A DNA stretch of 64,000 nt from Vulcanimicrobiota bacterium (GCA_013290125.1 JABCYQ010000001.1:1-64000), one strand, 5' to 3'; shown: positions 25,085-33,434, numbered from the stretch's first letter. Translations and numbers: made by a program. The notes: generated by a model not told the origin, from the sequence alone.

Positions 25085-25906
25085 TTATTGCCCGACGGAT
25101 TGGGAGCGCAGTGCGTCTAGCGACGTCGTGATCTCGCTGCGATAGTCACCGCGGCCGAACGCGACGAGTGCGGTCTGCCTGTCTATGCCGAGATATCGTG
25201 CCCGCGATGCGACTGTGCCGAGCGGCACGTCGGGTGATTGCCAAACTTCCACGATGCTCGGCGGTACGGTTGCTCCTTCGGCCACGCTGACGCCTTGGAA
25301 TGAGACCACGATGTGCGTCGCGTGCACGGTCGTGCCGCCGATGACGAGATCTTTCGGCTCAACCGCCATGACGGTACCCGTTGATAGCGCGAACGGCATT
25401 CCGTCGGCCAGCGAATACGTCGGCGCCGGGGCCGCTCCGGAAGACAGCGTCGGATAACCCGCCGTCCTGTCGCTGAGCCTGAACGATCGGTCGCCGATAC
25501 CTGCGACCGAAGCGACGACATCGTACTGCGCGCCGAACGCTCCGAACGCATCGCCTCCCACATATGTCTTCAAGACGATCGGCTGTGCGATGTCGCCTGC
25601 CTGCATCGAACCGAGGCCCGACACCGGCTGCGAATCCACCCGCGTCTCGATCCACAGCGTCTGTTTTCCGGCGACGGTTTCCACGCCGAAACCGGTCGTG
25701 ACGACGCTCGCAACGCCGCCGCCCGTGCTGCGGACGGTGATCCAATCGCCCGGTTGCGGCAAGGGCGACAAGAAACCGTAGAGATCGGCAAGTGTCACGC
25801 TGTCGCCGGGGTGGAGCGCCGCAGGTCCGGCGTTCGCCGCGCCGCCGTTTGCGCTCGCGATAAGGCCGGTGAGCGCCGAGAGCACCGCGATCAGCGGCGC
25901 GCGCAC
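25085..25906 (-). CDS. Secreted protein of unknown function, last gene of the metal-import operon
   Basis: About 273 residues. A signal sequence (RAPLIAVLSALTGLIASANGG) is followed by an all-beta protein with no recognised motif (HPGDSVTLADLYGFLSPLP, YLGIDRQTALVAFGRGDY). The GTG at 25906 overlaps the fur stop by 16 bases; an in-frame region upstream lies within fur and is not signal-like. Its position after znuA, znuC, znuB and fur implies co-expression under metal control, so an extracytoplasmic metal-related role is possible. No family recognised. Confidence 0.65.
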   Translation of the reverse strand: MRAPLIAVLSALTGLIASANGGAANAGPAALHPGDSVTLADLYGFLSPLPQPGDWITVRSTGGGVASVVTTGFGVETVAGKQTLWIETRVDSQPVSGLGSMQAGDIAQPIVLKTYVGGDAFGAFGAQYDVVASVAGIGDRSFRLSDRTAGYPTLSSGAAPAPTYSLADGMPFALSTGTVMAVEPKDLVIGGTTVHATHIVVSFQGVSVAEGATVPPSIVEVWQSPDVPLGTVASRARYLGIDRQTALVAFGRGDYRSEITTSLDALRSQSVGQ

Positions 25907-26349
25907 GACCGGCAGATCCCGAAGAACTCCATGCGATGTTGCGTGAGCGTGAACCGCAGCTCGTGCGCGAGCGTGTTCTCGAAGCGCGCGATCGAGGCGC
26001 ACGGCACATCCTCCACGCGGTGACACTTCGTGCAGACCGCGTGGTGGTGGTGTTCGATCGGACAATAGAGGTAGGCGATCTCGCCGTGAGCCTGCACCTG
26101 TTCGGTCGCGGCGCCGATCTCGCGCATCACTTCGAGCGTGCGATAGACGGTCGCCAAGCCGATGGCGGGAGAACCGTTGGTTCCACGCGTTGCGGCAAGT
26201 TTTTCGTGGAGCTCTCGCGCGGTCAAATACCGGCGCGACCGGACAAAGGCGTCGATAACCGCGCGCCGCGGTTTTGTCGAGCGAAAGCCGCGCGCGGTCA
26301 TGCGCGCCAGCATGCCGTCGAGATTCGCCGAACGAGCCGAAACCGTCAC
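25891..26349 (-). CDS. Fur-family metal-responsive repressor
   Basis: 152 residues. N-terminal winged helix (RSTKPRRAVIDAFV, GLATVYRTLEVM) binds DNA; the C-terminal half has EHHHHAVCTKCHRVEDV and a final GICRSCARR, giving two CxxC pairs for structural zinc plus His ligands for the sensing metal. Encoded inside the zinc/manganese importer operon, it is most simply a Zur- or Mur-like regulator. Two nearly identical 7-1-7 palindromes (13357 and 29017) are its obvious candidate operators, including one at its own operon promoter, implying autoregulation. The GTG start overlaps the permease stop as GTGA. Confidence 0.92.
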   Translation of the reverse strand: MTVSARSANLDGMLARMTARGFRSTKPRRAVIDAFVRSRRYLTARELHEKLAATRGTNGSPAIGLATVYRTLEVMREIGAATEQVQAHGEIAYLYCPIEHHHHAVCTKCHRVEDVPCASIARFENTLAHELRFTLTQHRMEFFGICRSCARR

Positions 26350-27209
26350 CGCGCTTGCAGCGCGTTCCCGCGCGCCTCCATGACGGCAGTCAGAAGCGAG
26401 CGACGTTTTGGCGAAAAGATGACCGCGATGAAGAAGAACGCCGTCGCGCAGAGCACGATCGTGGAGCCCGAGGCGGCGTCGAGGTAATACGAAGCGTAGA
26501 GGCCCACCACCGACGACAGCAATCCGAACACGGCGGCATAGCCCATCATGCGGCCGAATCTGTTGGTGAGCTGAAACGCGGTGGCCGCGGGAGTGACGAG
26601 AAGCGCGGCGACCAGCACGATGCCCGCCGCTTGCAGCGAGACGATGATGGTCACCGCAAGGGCGACGAGCAGGATCGCATCGAGCAACGCCGTGGGCAGG
26701 CCGCTGGCCTGCGCGCTGACCGGATCGAACGACGCGAACAGCAGTTCTTTATAGAGCAGTGCGACGAGCGCCAGCACGGCCAGGGCGAGCGCCGCGACCA
26801 GGATGATGTCCATCGCATCGACACCGAGCACGTTGCCGAATAGGAAGTCCTGCAGATCGACGGTGTACGTACGCGCGCGCGACATCAGCAGCACGCCGAG
26901 CGCGAAGGCCGCGGTGAATAGCACGCCGATCGATGTGTCGAAGGAGACGTTCGAACGCCTGCTCACGACGCCGATGCCAAGCGCGGTGATGATCGCGAAG
27001 ATCAGCCCGCCGACGTAGAGATTTATCTTCAACATATACGCGATCACGATGCCCGCGAAGGACGCGTGCGCGAGGCCGTCACCGATGAACGCGAGATTGC
27101 GCAGCACGACGTAGACGCCGACGATCGAACACGTCAGCCCGATCAGCGCCGAAGCGATCAGCGCGCGAACCATGAAGGCGTTCTGCAGAGGATCGACGAG
27201 CCAATGCAT
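26346..27209 (-). CDS. Metal ABC transporter permease (ZnuB/MntB type)
   Basis: 287 residues with 8-9 hydrophobic helices and family motifs FIGDGLAHASFAGI, SVSFDTSIGVLF-like stretch and AAGIVLVAALLVTPAATA. It forms the membrane channel for Zn or Mn uptake with the ATPase encoded 3 bases upstream and the lipoprotein before that. ABC-3 family; specificity cannot be decided from the permease alone. Confidence 0.93.
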   Translation of the reverse strand: MHWLVDPLQNAFMVRALIASALIGLTCSIVGVYVVLRNLAFIGDGLAHASFAGIVIAYMLKINLYVGGLIFAIITALGIGVVSRRSNVSFDTSIGVLFTAAFALGVLLMSRARTYTVDLQDFLFGNVLGVDAMDIILVAALALAVLALVALLYKELLFASFDPVSAQASGLPTALLDAILLVALAVTIIVSLQAAGIVLVAALLVTPAATAFQLTNRFGRMMGYAAVFGLLSSVVGLYASYYLDAASGSTIVLCATAFFFIAVIFSPKRRSLLTAVMEARGNALQAR

Positions 27210-27212
27210 CCG

Positions 27213-28094
27213 CTAGTCGGCGACGGCGGGAATGAGCAGTACGTGGCTGCCGTACGTCTTCGAGAGGATCTCATCGTTGAGGACTTCGGACGGCGGACCA
27301 TACGCGATGACGCGATGGTTCAGACAGAGCAGCCGGTCGAACCACGTGGCCACACACGAAAGGTCGTGCGTGCTCGCCACGATCGTCATGCCGCGGCGCT
27401 GCCGGTCTTCGAGCAGGGTGAAGATCGCGTGCTGGCTGGCGGCGTCCACGCCGGCGATCGGCTCGTCCAGCAACATCAGTTCTGGTTCCGAGGTGAGTGC
27501 GCGCGCCACGAAGACGCGCTGCTGCTGGCCGCCCGAGAGCTCGCCTATCTGCGATGACGCGCGATCGGCCATGCCGACCTCCTCAAGTGCAGCGCGCGCT
27601 GCATCCACGTCCTTCTTGCCCGTGCCCCTGAAGAAGCCGAGCTTCGAGTAGCGACCCATGAGGACGACATCGAGAGCGGTGACCGGAAACGCCCAATTCA
27701 CCGACTCCGCCTGCGGCACATAACCCACGATCCGACGGCGCGGATCAGGCGGACCGCCGAAGACGTTCACCGCACCGCATTGCGCCGGGTGCAGGCCCGC
27801 GATCACCTTGAGCAGCGTGGATTTTCCGGAGCCGTTCGGGCCGATGATCCCGACGAAATCACCCTGCTCGACGTCGAAACTGACCTCATCCAAAACGTCG
27901 CGGCCGTAGTAACCCGCGCAGACATCGCGCAAGCTCACGGCCGATCGAACGGGAGACGGCGCCTGTCCGTGCGGGTGACCGCTATGGACATGTAAGTGGG
28001 GTACGACGGGCGCGATCGCATGCGCGTGGTCGCGCGGCGAGGCGACGCGCTCGGGCGAGAGGTGTGTGTGGTCGTGCGTCTCGCGCGGTCTCAA
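27213..28094 (-). CDS. Metal ABC transporter ATPase with His-rich N-terminal extension (ZnuC type)
   Basis: 293 residues. Walker A GPNGSGKSTLL, Q-loop VPQAESVNW, signature LSGGQQQRVFVARAL, Walker B LMLLDEPIAG and the H-switch STHDLSC are all present. The first 43 residues hold ten histidines (THDHTH, DHAHA, PHLHVHSGHPHG) before the ABC domain starts at about residue 50, an extension not found in standard ZnuC/MntA and suggestive of cytoplasmic metal buffering. The TTG start overlaps the substrate-binding protein's stop as TTGA; no ATG or GTG is available between that stop and the ABC domain without losing the His-rich part. Confidence 0.9.
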   Translation of the reverse strand: MRPRETHDHTHLSPERVASPRDHAHAIAPVVPHLHVHSGHPHGQAPSPVRSAVSLRDVCAGYYGRDVLDEVSFDVEQGDFVGIIGPNGSGKSTLLKVIAGLHPAQCGAVNVFGGPPDPRRRIVGYVPQAESVNWAFPVTALDVVLMGRYSKLGFFRGTGKKDVDAARAALEEVGMADRASSQIGELSGGQQQRVFVARALTSEPELMLLDEPIAGVDAASQHAIFTLLEDRQRRGMTIVASTHDLSCVATWFDRLLCLNHRVIAYGPPSEVLNDEILSKTYGSHVLLIPAVAD

Positions 28095-29029
28095 CTTTGG
28101 AGCGCCTGGACGATTCGATTCACATCGTAACGCATCAGCCCGACATACGTGGAAAGTGCGGGAGTGCCTCCTAATGTGTCGTCGTAGAGATCGGTGACGG
28201 TCGCGATCCCCGCTCCCGAAGCGAGCTGCTGCGCGAGCTTCGGCGAGAACTGCGGTTCGGCGAATACGGCGTGGACCTGGTAGCGCCGCGCGTCTGCGAT
28301 GAGCTGCGCGAACGCACCAGCCGACGGCTCTTCGCCGGGTACGGGTTCGACTGCGCCGACATCCCGTATGCCGTAGCGCGCGTCGAAATGAAACCACGCA
28401 TCGTGAAAGCAGATCATCGCGCGGCGGCGCGGCGGCAGCGTGGCCACGCGCGACGCTATCCAGTGATCGAGCGCGGCGTACTTCGCTCGTGTCGCCGCGA
28501 GATTGCGACGATAGACGGCGGTGCCGGACGGGTCCGTGCGTTCGAGCGCGGCGGCGATCTCGTTCGCGTAGAGTTCCGCGTACGTCGGAACGAGCCAGTA
28601 GTGCGGGTTGACGCGTCCGTCGGATCCGGCTGCTGACTGCGGCGCTAGGACGACCAGCTTCTGCCCCGGGTTCACCGAGCGCAACAGGTGATCCATCCAC
28701 GTCTCGAGTCCGGCGCCGTTTTCGAAGACGAGATCGGCGTGTTCGAGCGTGACGATGTCGGATGGTGCCGGCTCGTAGGTCTCGGGCGCGGCGCCGATCG
28801 GCACGAGTGAAGTGACAGCGATGCGATCGCCGCCGACGTCGGAAACGATAGCGCCGAGCGTGGAGAACGTCGCTATGACTTGGAGCTTCGGGGTTGTGAG
28901 GGGCGCAGCGTGCACGAGATGCGCAACGGGCGTGCCGGCTGCGAGCCGCTCGGTCTTCTGACCGCATGCTGCGAGGCCGATGAGGCACAGCCCGACGAGA
29001 CAGATATTGAGCGCTTTATCGAGAATCAT
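28091..29029 (-). CDS. Metal ABC transporter substrate-binding lipoprotein (ZnuA/TroA type)
   Basis: 312 residues. Lipoprotein signal with lipobox LAAC at residue 22. Cluster A-I metal ligands can be seen as NPHYW (His), CFHDAWFHF (His), AVFAEPQF (Glu) and VTDLYDD (Asp). The family captures Zn or Mn in the periplasm; the usual zinc-type His/Asp-rich loop is missing. The ATG at 29029 is the only start before the signal peptide and it lies inside the Fur-type operator, directly downstream of a strong promoter, so the mRNA is probably leaderless. Confidence 0.92.
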   Translation of the reverse strand: MILDKALNICLVGLCLIGLAACGQKTERLAAGTPVAHLVHAAPLTTPKLQVIATFSTLGAIVSDVGGDRIAVTSLVPIGAAPETYEPAPSDIVTLEHADLVFENGAGLETWMDHLLRSVNPGQKLVVLAPQSAAGSDGRVNPHYWLVPTYAELYANEIAAALERTDPSGTAVYRRNLAATRAKYAALDHWIASRVATLPPRRRAMICFHDAWFHFDARYGIRDVGAVEPVPGEEPSAGAFAQLIADARRYQVHAVFAEPQFSPKLAQQLASGAGIATVTDLYDDTLGGTPALSTYVGLMRYDVNRIVQALQS

Positions 29030-29037
29030 TCTCGATA
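29017..29037. promoter_or_regulatory. Fur-family operator overlapping the start codon of the metal importer operon
   Basis: A perfect 10-1-10 palindrome: left arm TATCGAGAAT, centre C, right arm ATTCTCGATA. It starts immediately after the -10 hexamer and covers the predicted transcription start and the ATG of the lipoprotein gene. Repressor binding here would block initiation directly. Nearly identical to the site at 13357-13377. Confidence 0.9.
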
Positions 29038-29067
29038 AGAATAGGCCATAGCCGTGGTGGTTGTCAA
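29038..29067 (-). promoter_or_regulatory. Sigma-70-type promoter of the metal importer operon
   Basis: Read on the minus strand: -35 TTGACA (29067-29062), an 18-base spacer, and -10 TATTCT (29043-29038). The ATG of the lipoprotein gene begins 8 bases after the -10, so transcription should start at or next to the start codon. No ribosome-binding site is present, consistent with a leaderless mRNA. Confidence 0.8.
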
Positions 29068-29090
29068 GCGGGCACCCAGTTCGGCGCGCT

Positions 29091-29801
29091 TTATCCCGAG
29101 AGCGCCGATCTGCGGTATGCGCCGAGTATGCCCTGGACGTACGCGCGCGTCTCGGCGTACGGCGGCACGCCGCCATAGTGGTCGACGGCCCCCGGGCCTG
29201 CATTGTAGGCGGCGAGCGCGAAATCCAGACGACCGTGATAGCGGTCGATGAGCCCGCGCAGATACGTCGCTCCACCTTCCACGTTCTGCGCCGGATCGAA
29301 CGGGTCGCGCACGCCGAGACCGCGGGCGGTGTCGGGCATCAACTGCATCAACCCCATAGCTCCGGCCTTCGATACCGCGTGGGGGTCGTAGTTTGATTCC
29401 CGCTCGACCACTGCGGACAACAACGCAGGATCGAGTTCGTGGCGCTGCGCGGCGCGGTCGATGACGCCGTCGAACGCGGTCGACGATCGCGATGTCGACG
29501 TCGGTGCAGACCCAGATATCGAAGTCGAGGCCGACGCGGATGTCGTGCGAGCCGCCGCGCGGCACTGTGCGACCAATTCTCGAAGCGCGCCGGTGATTTT
29601 TTGCTCCAGCGCCGCGAGCTGCTTGCTCACGCTCGCGATCATGGAACTAAAGCGTCCTTCGAGTTCGGCGAAGACGTCGGGCACGGGCTGCTGCCTCTGG
29701 TCGCTTGGGGCTAGCGCGGTCTCCCCTGCGTCGCCATATGTGGCGAACGTCGCCGGTGGCGCAGGCGTCGAATGAGAGAACCCCACTTGGTCGATGCTCA
29801 T
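29091..29801 (-). CDS. Lytic transglycosylase (SLT domain), last gene of flagellar-type operon
   Basis: 236 residues. The N-terminal 120 residues are Ser/Ala/Thr-rich with a coiled segment and no signal peptide. Residues about 125-230 are a goose-lysozyme-like SLT domain: catalytic Glu in SAVVERESNYDP, then GAMGLMQLMPDTA and AAYNAGPGAVDHYGG. It cleaves peptidoglycan glycan strands. Without a Sec signal it may be exported by the flagellar apparatus, like the FlgJ-type enzymes that open the wall for the rod; the gene follows fliI after 32 bases. That role is inference from context. Confidence 0.85.
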   Translation of the reverse strand: MSIDQVGFSHSTPAPPATFATYGDAGETALAPSDQRQQPVPDVFAELEGRFSSMIASVSKQLAALEQKITGALRELVAQCRAAARTTSASASTSISGSAPTSTSRSSTAFDGVIDRAAQRHELDPALLSAVVERESNYDPHAVSKAGAMGLMQLMPDTARGLGVRDPFDPAQNVEGGATYLRGLIDRYHGRLDFALAAYNAGPGAVDHYGGVPPYAETRAYVQGILGAYRRSALSG

Positions 29802-29833
29802 AGCTTCACTCTTTCCGGCATTTCAATTGAATT

Positions 29834-31132
29834 TCACGCCGCCGCTTCTAGGGCCGATGCGATCGCGCGCAACCGCGAGAATGCGTCTTCGCCGCCGTCG
29901 GCGTCGCCGCTGTAGACGAGCGAGTCGAGTTCGTCGCGTATCGATACCGCGGCGTCCAACCACACGTCGCCGCCCGGTTGGTACGCACCGAGGGCGAACA
30001 GATCGCGCGCACGTTCGAGCGCGTCAAACGCACGGCGGGCCAGCGCGGCGTCGCGACGATGCTGCGGCGCGGCAAGCGCCGGCATTAGGCGGCTCAGCGA
30101 GCGCAGCACATCGATCGCCGGAAATCGTCCGGCGTCGGCGACCGCGCGGTCGAGGACGACGTGCCCGTCGAGCATGCCGCGAATCGCGTCGCTCACCGGC
30201 TCGGTTCGATCATCGCCGTCTACGAGTACCGCGTAGATCGCCGTGATGGTTCCGTCGCGTCGCGCGCCGGCGCGTTCGACGGCGGCACTCAAGTCTGCGG
30301 CGACGGACGGCGGGTAACCGCGCTGTGCCGGTGGCTCCCCGCCGGCGAGCGCTAGTTCGCGCAACGCATGCGCTGTGCGGGTCAGCGAATCGACGACGAG
30401 CAACACGTCTAGGCCTTGCGCGCGCAGCCACTCAGCCTGCGCGGTCGCGGTGTGCAGCGCTGCGACGCGTTCCTGGGCGGGCGATCCGGCGGGCGCGCAG
30501 ACGACCGTGGTCGTAGGCCACGCGCGCGTCGTTCGCAAAGCGTCCACGGTCTCGCGAACCTCTCTGCCGCGTTCGCCGACGAGCGCGACGACTCGCGCGT
30601 CGACGCGCGCGCACGAGACGATGCGCCGCAGGAGTGACGTCTTGCCGACTCCGGCTCCCGCAAACAACGCGATGCGCTGACCGTAGCCGAGCGTGGCGAA
30701 CAGATCGATCGCCGCGACGCCAGTGCACAGCGTGCGCTCGATCGCGACCCGATCCGAACTAGATTGCGCCGGCGGCGTGGACGAGACGACGAAGCGCCCG
30801 CGCCCAGCGAGGTCGGCGCAATCTCCCCACGCGTTAGACTCCGCGCCGCAGAGCGCACGGCCGACGTATGCGCCAGCCTCTGCTCCGTCACACTCGACGA
30901 CATCGCCGGGGCCGACGCCCGCGCGCTCGTCGATCAGAGCGCACGTGGCGCTCATGGCGCTCGACGACCGAACGCGCGCAAACGCCGCGCCTCCGCGCGA
31001 TTGGATCTTGACCAGCCAACCAGGCCGGCACGCGGGTATTCGAACGTTCACGAACGTTCGCTGCGCCGAGATGACGGTGCCGCGGCGAAGCCAGCCGTCG
31101 GCGGCGATATACAACTTCGGCAGGTGAGTCAT
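29834..31132 (-). CDS. fliI: Flagellar-type export ATPase FliI
   Basis: 432 residues, close to the usual 440. F1-beta-like ATPase: Walker A FAGAGVGKTSLLRR at about residues 157-170, VALVGERGREVRE, Walker B LLVVDSLTRTAHALREL and GYPPSVAADLSAAVERAG. It unfolds or releases substrates at the entrance of the flagellar/type III export gate. The ATG at 31132 overlaps the fliH stop (ATGA). No fliJ follows it; a transglycosylase gene does. Confidence 0.9.
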   Translation of the reverse strand: MTHLPKLYIAADGWLRRGTVISAQRTFVNVRIPACRPGWLVKIQSRGGAAFARVRSSSAMSATCALIDERAGVGPGDVVECDGAEAGAYVGRALCGAESNAWGDCADLAGRGRFVVSSTPPAQSSSDRVAIERTLCTGVAAIDLFATLGYGQRIALFAGAGVGKTSLLRRIVSCARVDARVVALVGERGREVRETVDALRTTRAWPTTTVVCAPAGSPAQERVAALHTATAQAEWLRAQGLDVLLVVDSLTRTAHALRELALAGGEPPAQRGYPPSVAADLSAAVERAGARRDGTITAIYAVLVDGDDRTEPVSDAIRGMLDGHVVLDRAVADAGRFPAIDVLRSLSRLMPALAAPQHRRDAALARRAFDALERARDLFALGAYQPGGDVWLDAAVSIRDELDSLVYSGDADGGEDAFSRLRAIASALEAAA

Positions 31133-31671
31133 CGCGCGGCCGATCGCACTAAGAGATCGGCGCGTTCGTCCAAGAGAGCGCCGATCGAACCCGCCGGCGT
31201 GTCGATGAAGGCGTCGCCTGGTCCGAGGTCTTCGTCGGCGGCGACGGCGTGTGCGCGCTCGGGACCGAACGCTCCGACATAATCCGGCATGACCCTGATC
31301 GTAGCTCGCCGGGCGGCGACTCCGGCTGCAGCCAACGCGTCGTCGACGAAACGGACCATCAGCCGAGGATTGCGGTCGATCGCGTAGCGCAGAGCGCGCG
31401 CGCAGGCCGCCGCCGCGAGAGGGATAGCAGCGGCGCGAATCAGTCTCGGATCGATCCCGTCGTCGTTGAACGCGCGCGCCGCGCAGCGCTCGCACGCAGG
31501 GATTGGGGCATCTGGGACTGGCTCGGCCGATTCGCACGCAGCTTCTTCTGCGCTGGCTTCCAACGATTGCACTATCTCGGGCGCGACTTCCGCAGCGCGA
31601 AGCTCTGACGAAGCGCCGACCGACCGTCGGCGACAGCGCGGCTCAAACGCCGCAAAACGGCTATCCGTCAT
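31129..31671 (-). CDS. fliH: FliH-like export ATPase regulator (divergent)
   Basis: 180 residues, shorter than typical FliH (about 230). The N-terminal half is low complexity and acidic; the C-terminal half (RAAAIPLAAAACARALRYAIDRNPRLMVRFVDDAL) fits the FliH/YscL E-like domain that binds FliI. Identification rests mainly on the position between fliF and fliI, with overlaps on both sides (11 bases with fliF, 4 with fliI). It would act as a stator for the ATPase. Confidence 0.65.
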   Translation of the reverse strand: MTDSRFAAFEPRCRRRSVGASSELRAAEVAPEIVQSLEASAEEAACESAEPVPDAPIPACERCAARAFNDDGIDPRLIRAAAIPLAAAACARALRYAIDRNPRLMVRFVDDALAAAGVAARRATIRVMPDYVGAFGPERAHAVAADEDLGPGDAFIDTPAGSIGALLDERADLLVRSAAR

Positions 31672-33103
31672 CGCGCCAAGCCGCGAGACATTCTTCTATA
31701 GATAGACGGCGGTCGTCGTCGAATCCGGCGAGCACCCGCGAGCGGATGGCAGCGGGGATGCCGTTGAGCACGTACGCGGCCGTGCGCGGTGCTTCAGCGC
31801 CGATCGCTCCGCCTATCGCCGCCGCGGGATCCGTTTGGGGCGCGGCCGGCGCATCGATGCGCGCGCGAATGCGCGGCCAAAAAGCGCCGGCGGCGGTCAG
31901 CACGAGCGCCGCGAGCGCAGTGACCGCCGTGATGGCAAGTCTGCTGCGAGGCGCGGCTGCCGCCGGCGCGGCCACCGCGACCGTGCGAGCGGCGAACGGC
32001 AATACGCCTACGACGACGTCGTCGCCGGATCGCAAGTCTGCGCCTGCGGCAGCACGGACGAGTGCTGCGACATCGTCGCGCCTGCCAGTGTCAACCCTGC
32101 GTGCGTCGAGGAACACCGCGACCGAGATGCGGCGGATGACATCCGCTGGCGATGACCGGTGCTCGACGACCGTGTCGTAGGCATAATGCTGGACGTGGCG
32201 TTCCTTGTCGTAGGCTCTCCCACCGTCGGCGCCGTGTTCGCGTCCGGCGTCCGCGTCGAGAAGCCCGTGCGGCGTGACGCGAGTGGATTGCAACGAAACA
32301 GCCGTTCCTTCGGTCGTGACGCGCACGCGCACCACGGCGGCGCCCGGGCCGAACACCGCATCAAGCGCCGATTGCACGGACGACTGTAAGCGCGATTCGC
32401 GCGCGAGCGTGCGATCCTGTTGCGGTGCGTCTTTCAGCAGAGCTCCGTCTTCATCGGTAACAGCGACCCGATCGGGGCTGAGCCCGGGAACCGCAGCGGC
32501 GACGAGATTGCGGATGCCGTCCACCGCGGCGGGCGCCAAACTCGCCCCTGGATGCGCGACGATCTGCACGGCGGCACTCGTCTGCGGCGGGTCACCTAGC
32601 GCGGAGATATCGGTTCCGGCGGGCGTGATGAACACGCTCGCGTCCTCAACGCCCGCGATGCGGCGCAAAGCGGCGACGAGATCGCCTTCCAATCCGAGCC
32701 GCCTACGATCGTCGACGAGCGCGCTGGGAGCAAGGGGGCTGATCGGTTCGGCGAGTTCGTCAGCGGACGTGGGAACGTGTGCGTGCGGAAGGCCGGCTAG
32801 CGTGAGCCGCAAGAGCAAGGTTTCACGGCGAGCGGCAGGCACGAAGATCTGATCGCTCCCTGGTGCGGCGGAGTGCGGCTCGCCCCAGAGCGTGAGCGCG
32901 CTTGCGACCTCGGTGACCTGATCGGCGTGCAGCGGCGCGTCGAAAAGACTGACATCCGAAGTTGAGCGCAGAGCGAATACTGTTGCGATCGCAAGAACGA
33001 CGACGGTCAACGCGATCGCGACCACCGGCGTCCGCCGACGCTCCATCCATGCGGCGGTTCGGCCGATGATGACGGGCACTCCCTCGGGCAGCCGCGCGAG
33101 CAT
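31661..33103 (-). CDS. fliF: Flagellar MS-ring protein FliF (short form)
   Basis: 480 residues, shorter than the usual 530-570. Helix 1 (VVAIALTVVVLAIATVFAL) is followed by YscJ/FliF ring-building motifs (ALTLWGEPHSAAPG, GLEGDLVAALRRIAGVEDASVFI, DGIRNLVAAAVPGLSPDRVAVTDEDG). A second helix lies near residue 395, and a short cytoplasmic tail ends in SIEECLAAWRDDG, the position where FliF binds FliG. FliF forms the membrane ring housing the export gate. No fliG gene follows: the next gene is fliH, overlapping by 11 bases. Confidence 0.88.
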   Translation of the reverse strand: MLARLPEGVPVIIGRTAAWMERRRTPVVAIALTVVVLAIATVFALRSTSDVSLFDAPLHADQVTEVASALTLWGEPHSAAPGSDQIFVPAARRETLLLRLTLAGLPHAHVPTSADELAEPISPLAPSALVDDRRRLGLEGDLVAALRRIAGVEDASVFITPAGTDISALGDPPQTSAAVQIVAHPGASLAPAAVDGIRNLVAAAVPGLSPDRVAVTDEDGALLKDAPQQDRTLARESRLQSSVQSALDAVFGPGAAVVRVRVTTEGTAVSLQSTRVTPHGLLDADAGREHGADGGRAYDKERHVQHYAYDTVVEHRSSPADVIRRISVAVFLDARRVDTGRRDDVAALVRAAAGADLRSGDDVVVGVLPFAARTVAVAAPAAAAPRSRLAITAVTALAALVLTAAGAFWPRIRARIDAPAAPQTDPAAAIGGAIGAEAPRTAAYVLNGIPAAIRSRVLAGFDDDRRLSIEECLAAWRDDG

Positions 33104-33110
33104 GCGATCT

Positions 33111-33422
33111 TTACGCCTGTGTCTGCAGCAGCGAATTCACGGCTTGCGAAACGCGCGTAGCCGCTGCAGAGGCGACTGCAAGCGCGACGTCGGCTTTCGC
33201 GCGGGCGATGGCCGCTGCGGCGATGTCGCCTCCGCCCGCGGCCAGGGCAGCAGCGGCGGAATCGGCGGCAGTCACTGCGCCGGCCGCGCCGTCGGTCAGC
33301 GCACTGAGTTCGGCGGCGAAACTCGCGCCCTGCGGCGCCGGCGCGGCGCCGGTGCGCGAAACCATCGCATCGATGGACGCTGGAATCGATGCAGGTGCAA
33401 GCGCGTTCGACATCGCGATCAC
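33111..33422 (-). CDS. fliE: Flagellar hook-basal body protein FliE
   Basis: 103 residues, the normal size. Matches FliE by the SFAAELSAL stretch in the middle and the C-terminal helix ADVALAVASAAATRVSQAVNSLLQTQ, which inserts between MS-ring and rod. GGAGG (33434-33430) lies 7 bases before a GTG at 33422, which decides that start over an ATG three codons later. Seven bases separate it from fliF. Confidence 0.82.
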   Translation of the reverse strand: MIAMSNALAPASIPASIDAMVSRTGAAPAPQGASFAAELSALTDGAAGAVTAADSAAAALAAGGGDIAAAAIARAKADVALAVASAAATRVSQAVNSLLQTQA

Positions 33423-33434
33423 GAGATTGCCTCC

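Noticed and set aside
27213-28988. A single 591-codon gene covering the importer ATPase and the region antisense to nothing but out of frame with the lipoprotein gene
   Set aside because: Upstream of 28094 the frame overlaps the lipoprotein gene in another frame and is Arg-rich; the ABC protein starts at the TTGA overlap.
29834-33103. Virulence-type injectisome (type III secretion) rather than flagellar genes
   Set aside because: FlgB/FlgC-type rod proteins and FliE next to FliF/FliI indicate the flagellar branch; no secretin, needle or YscJ-only ring gene is present.
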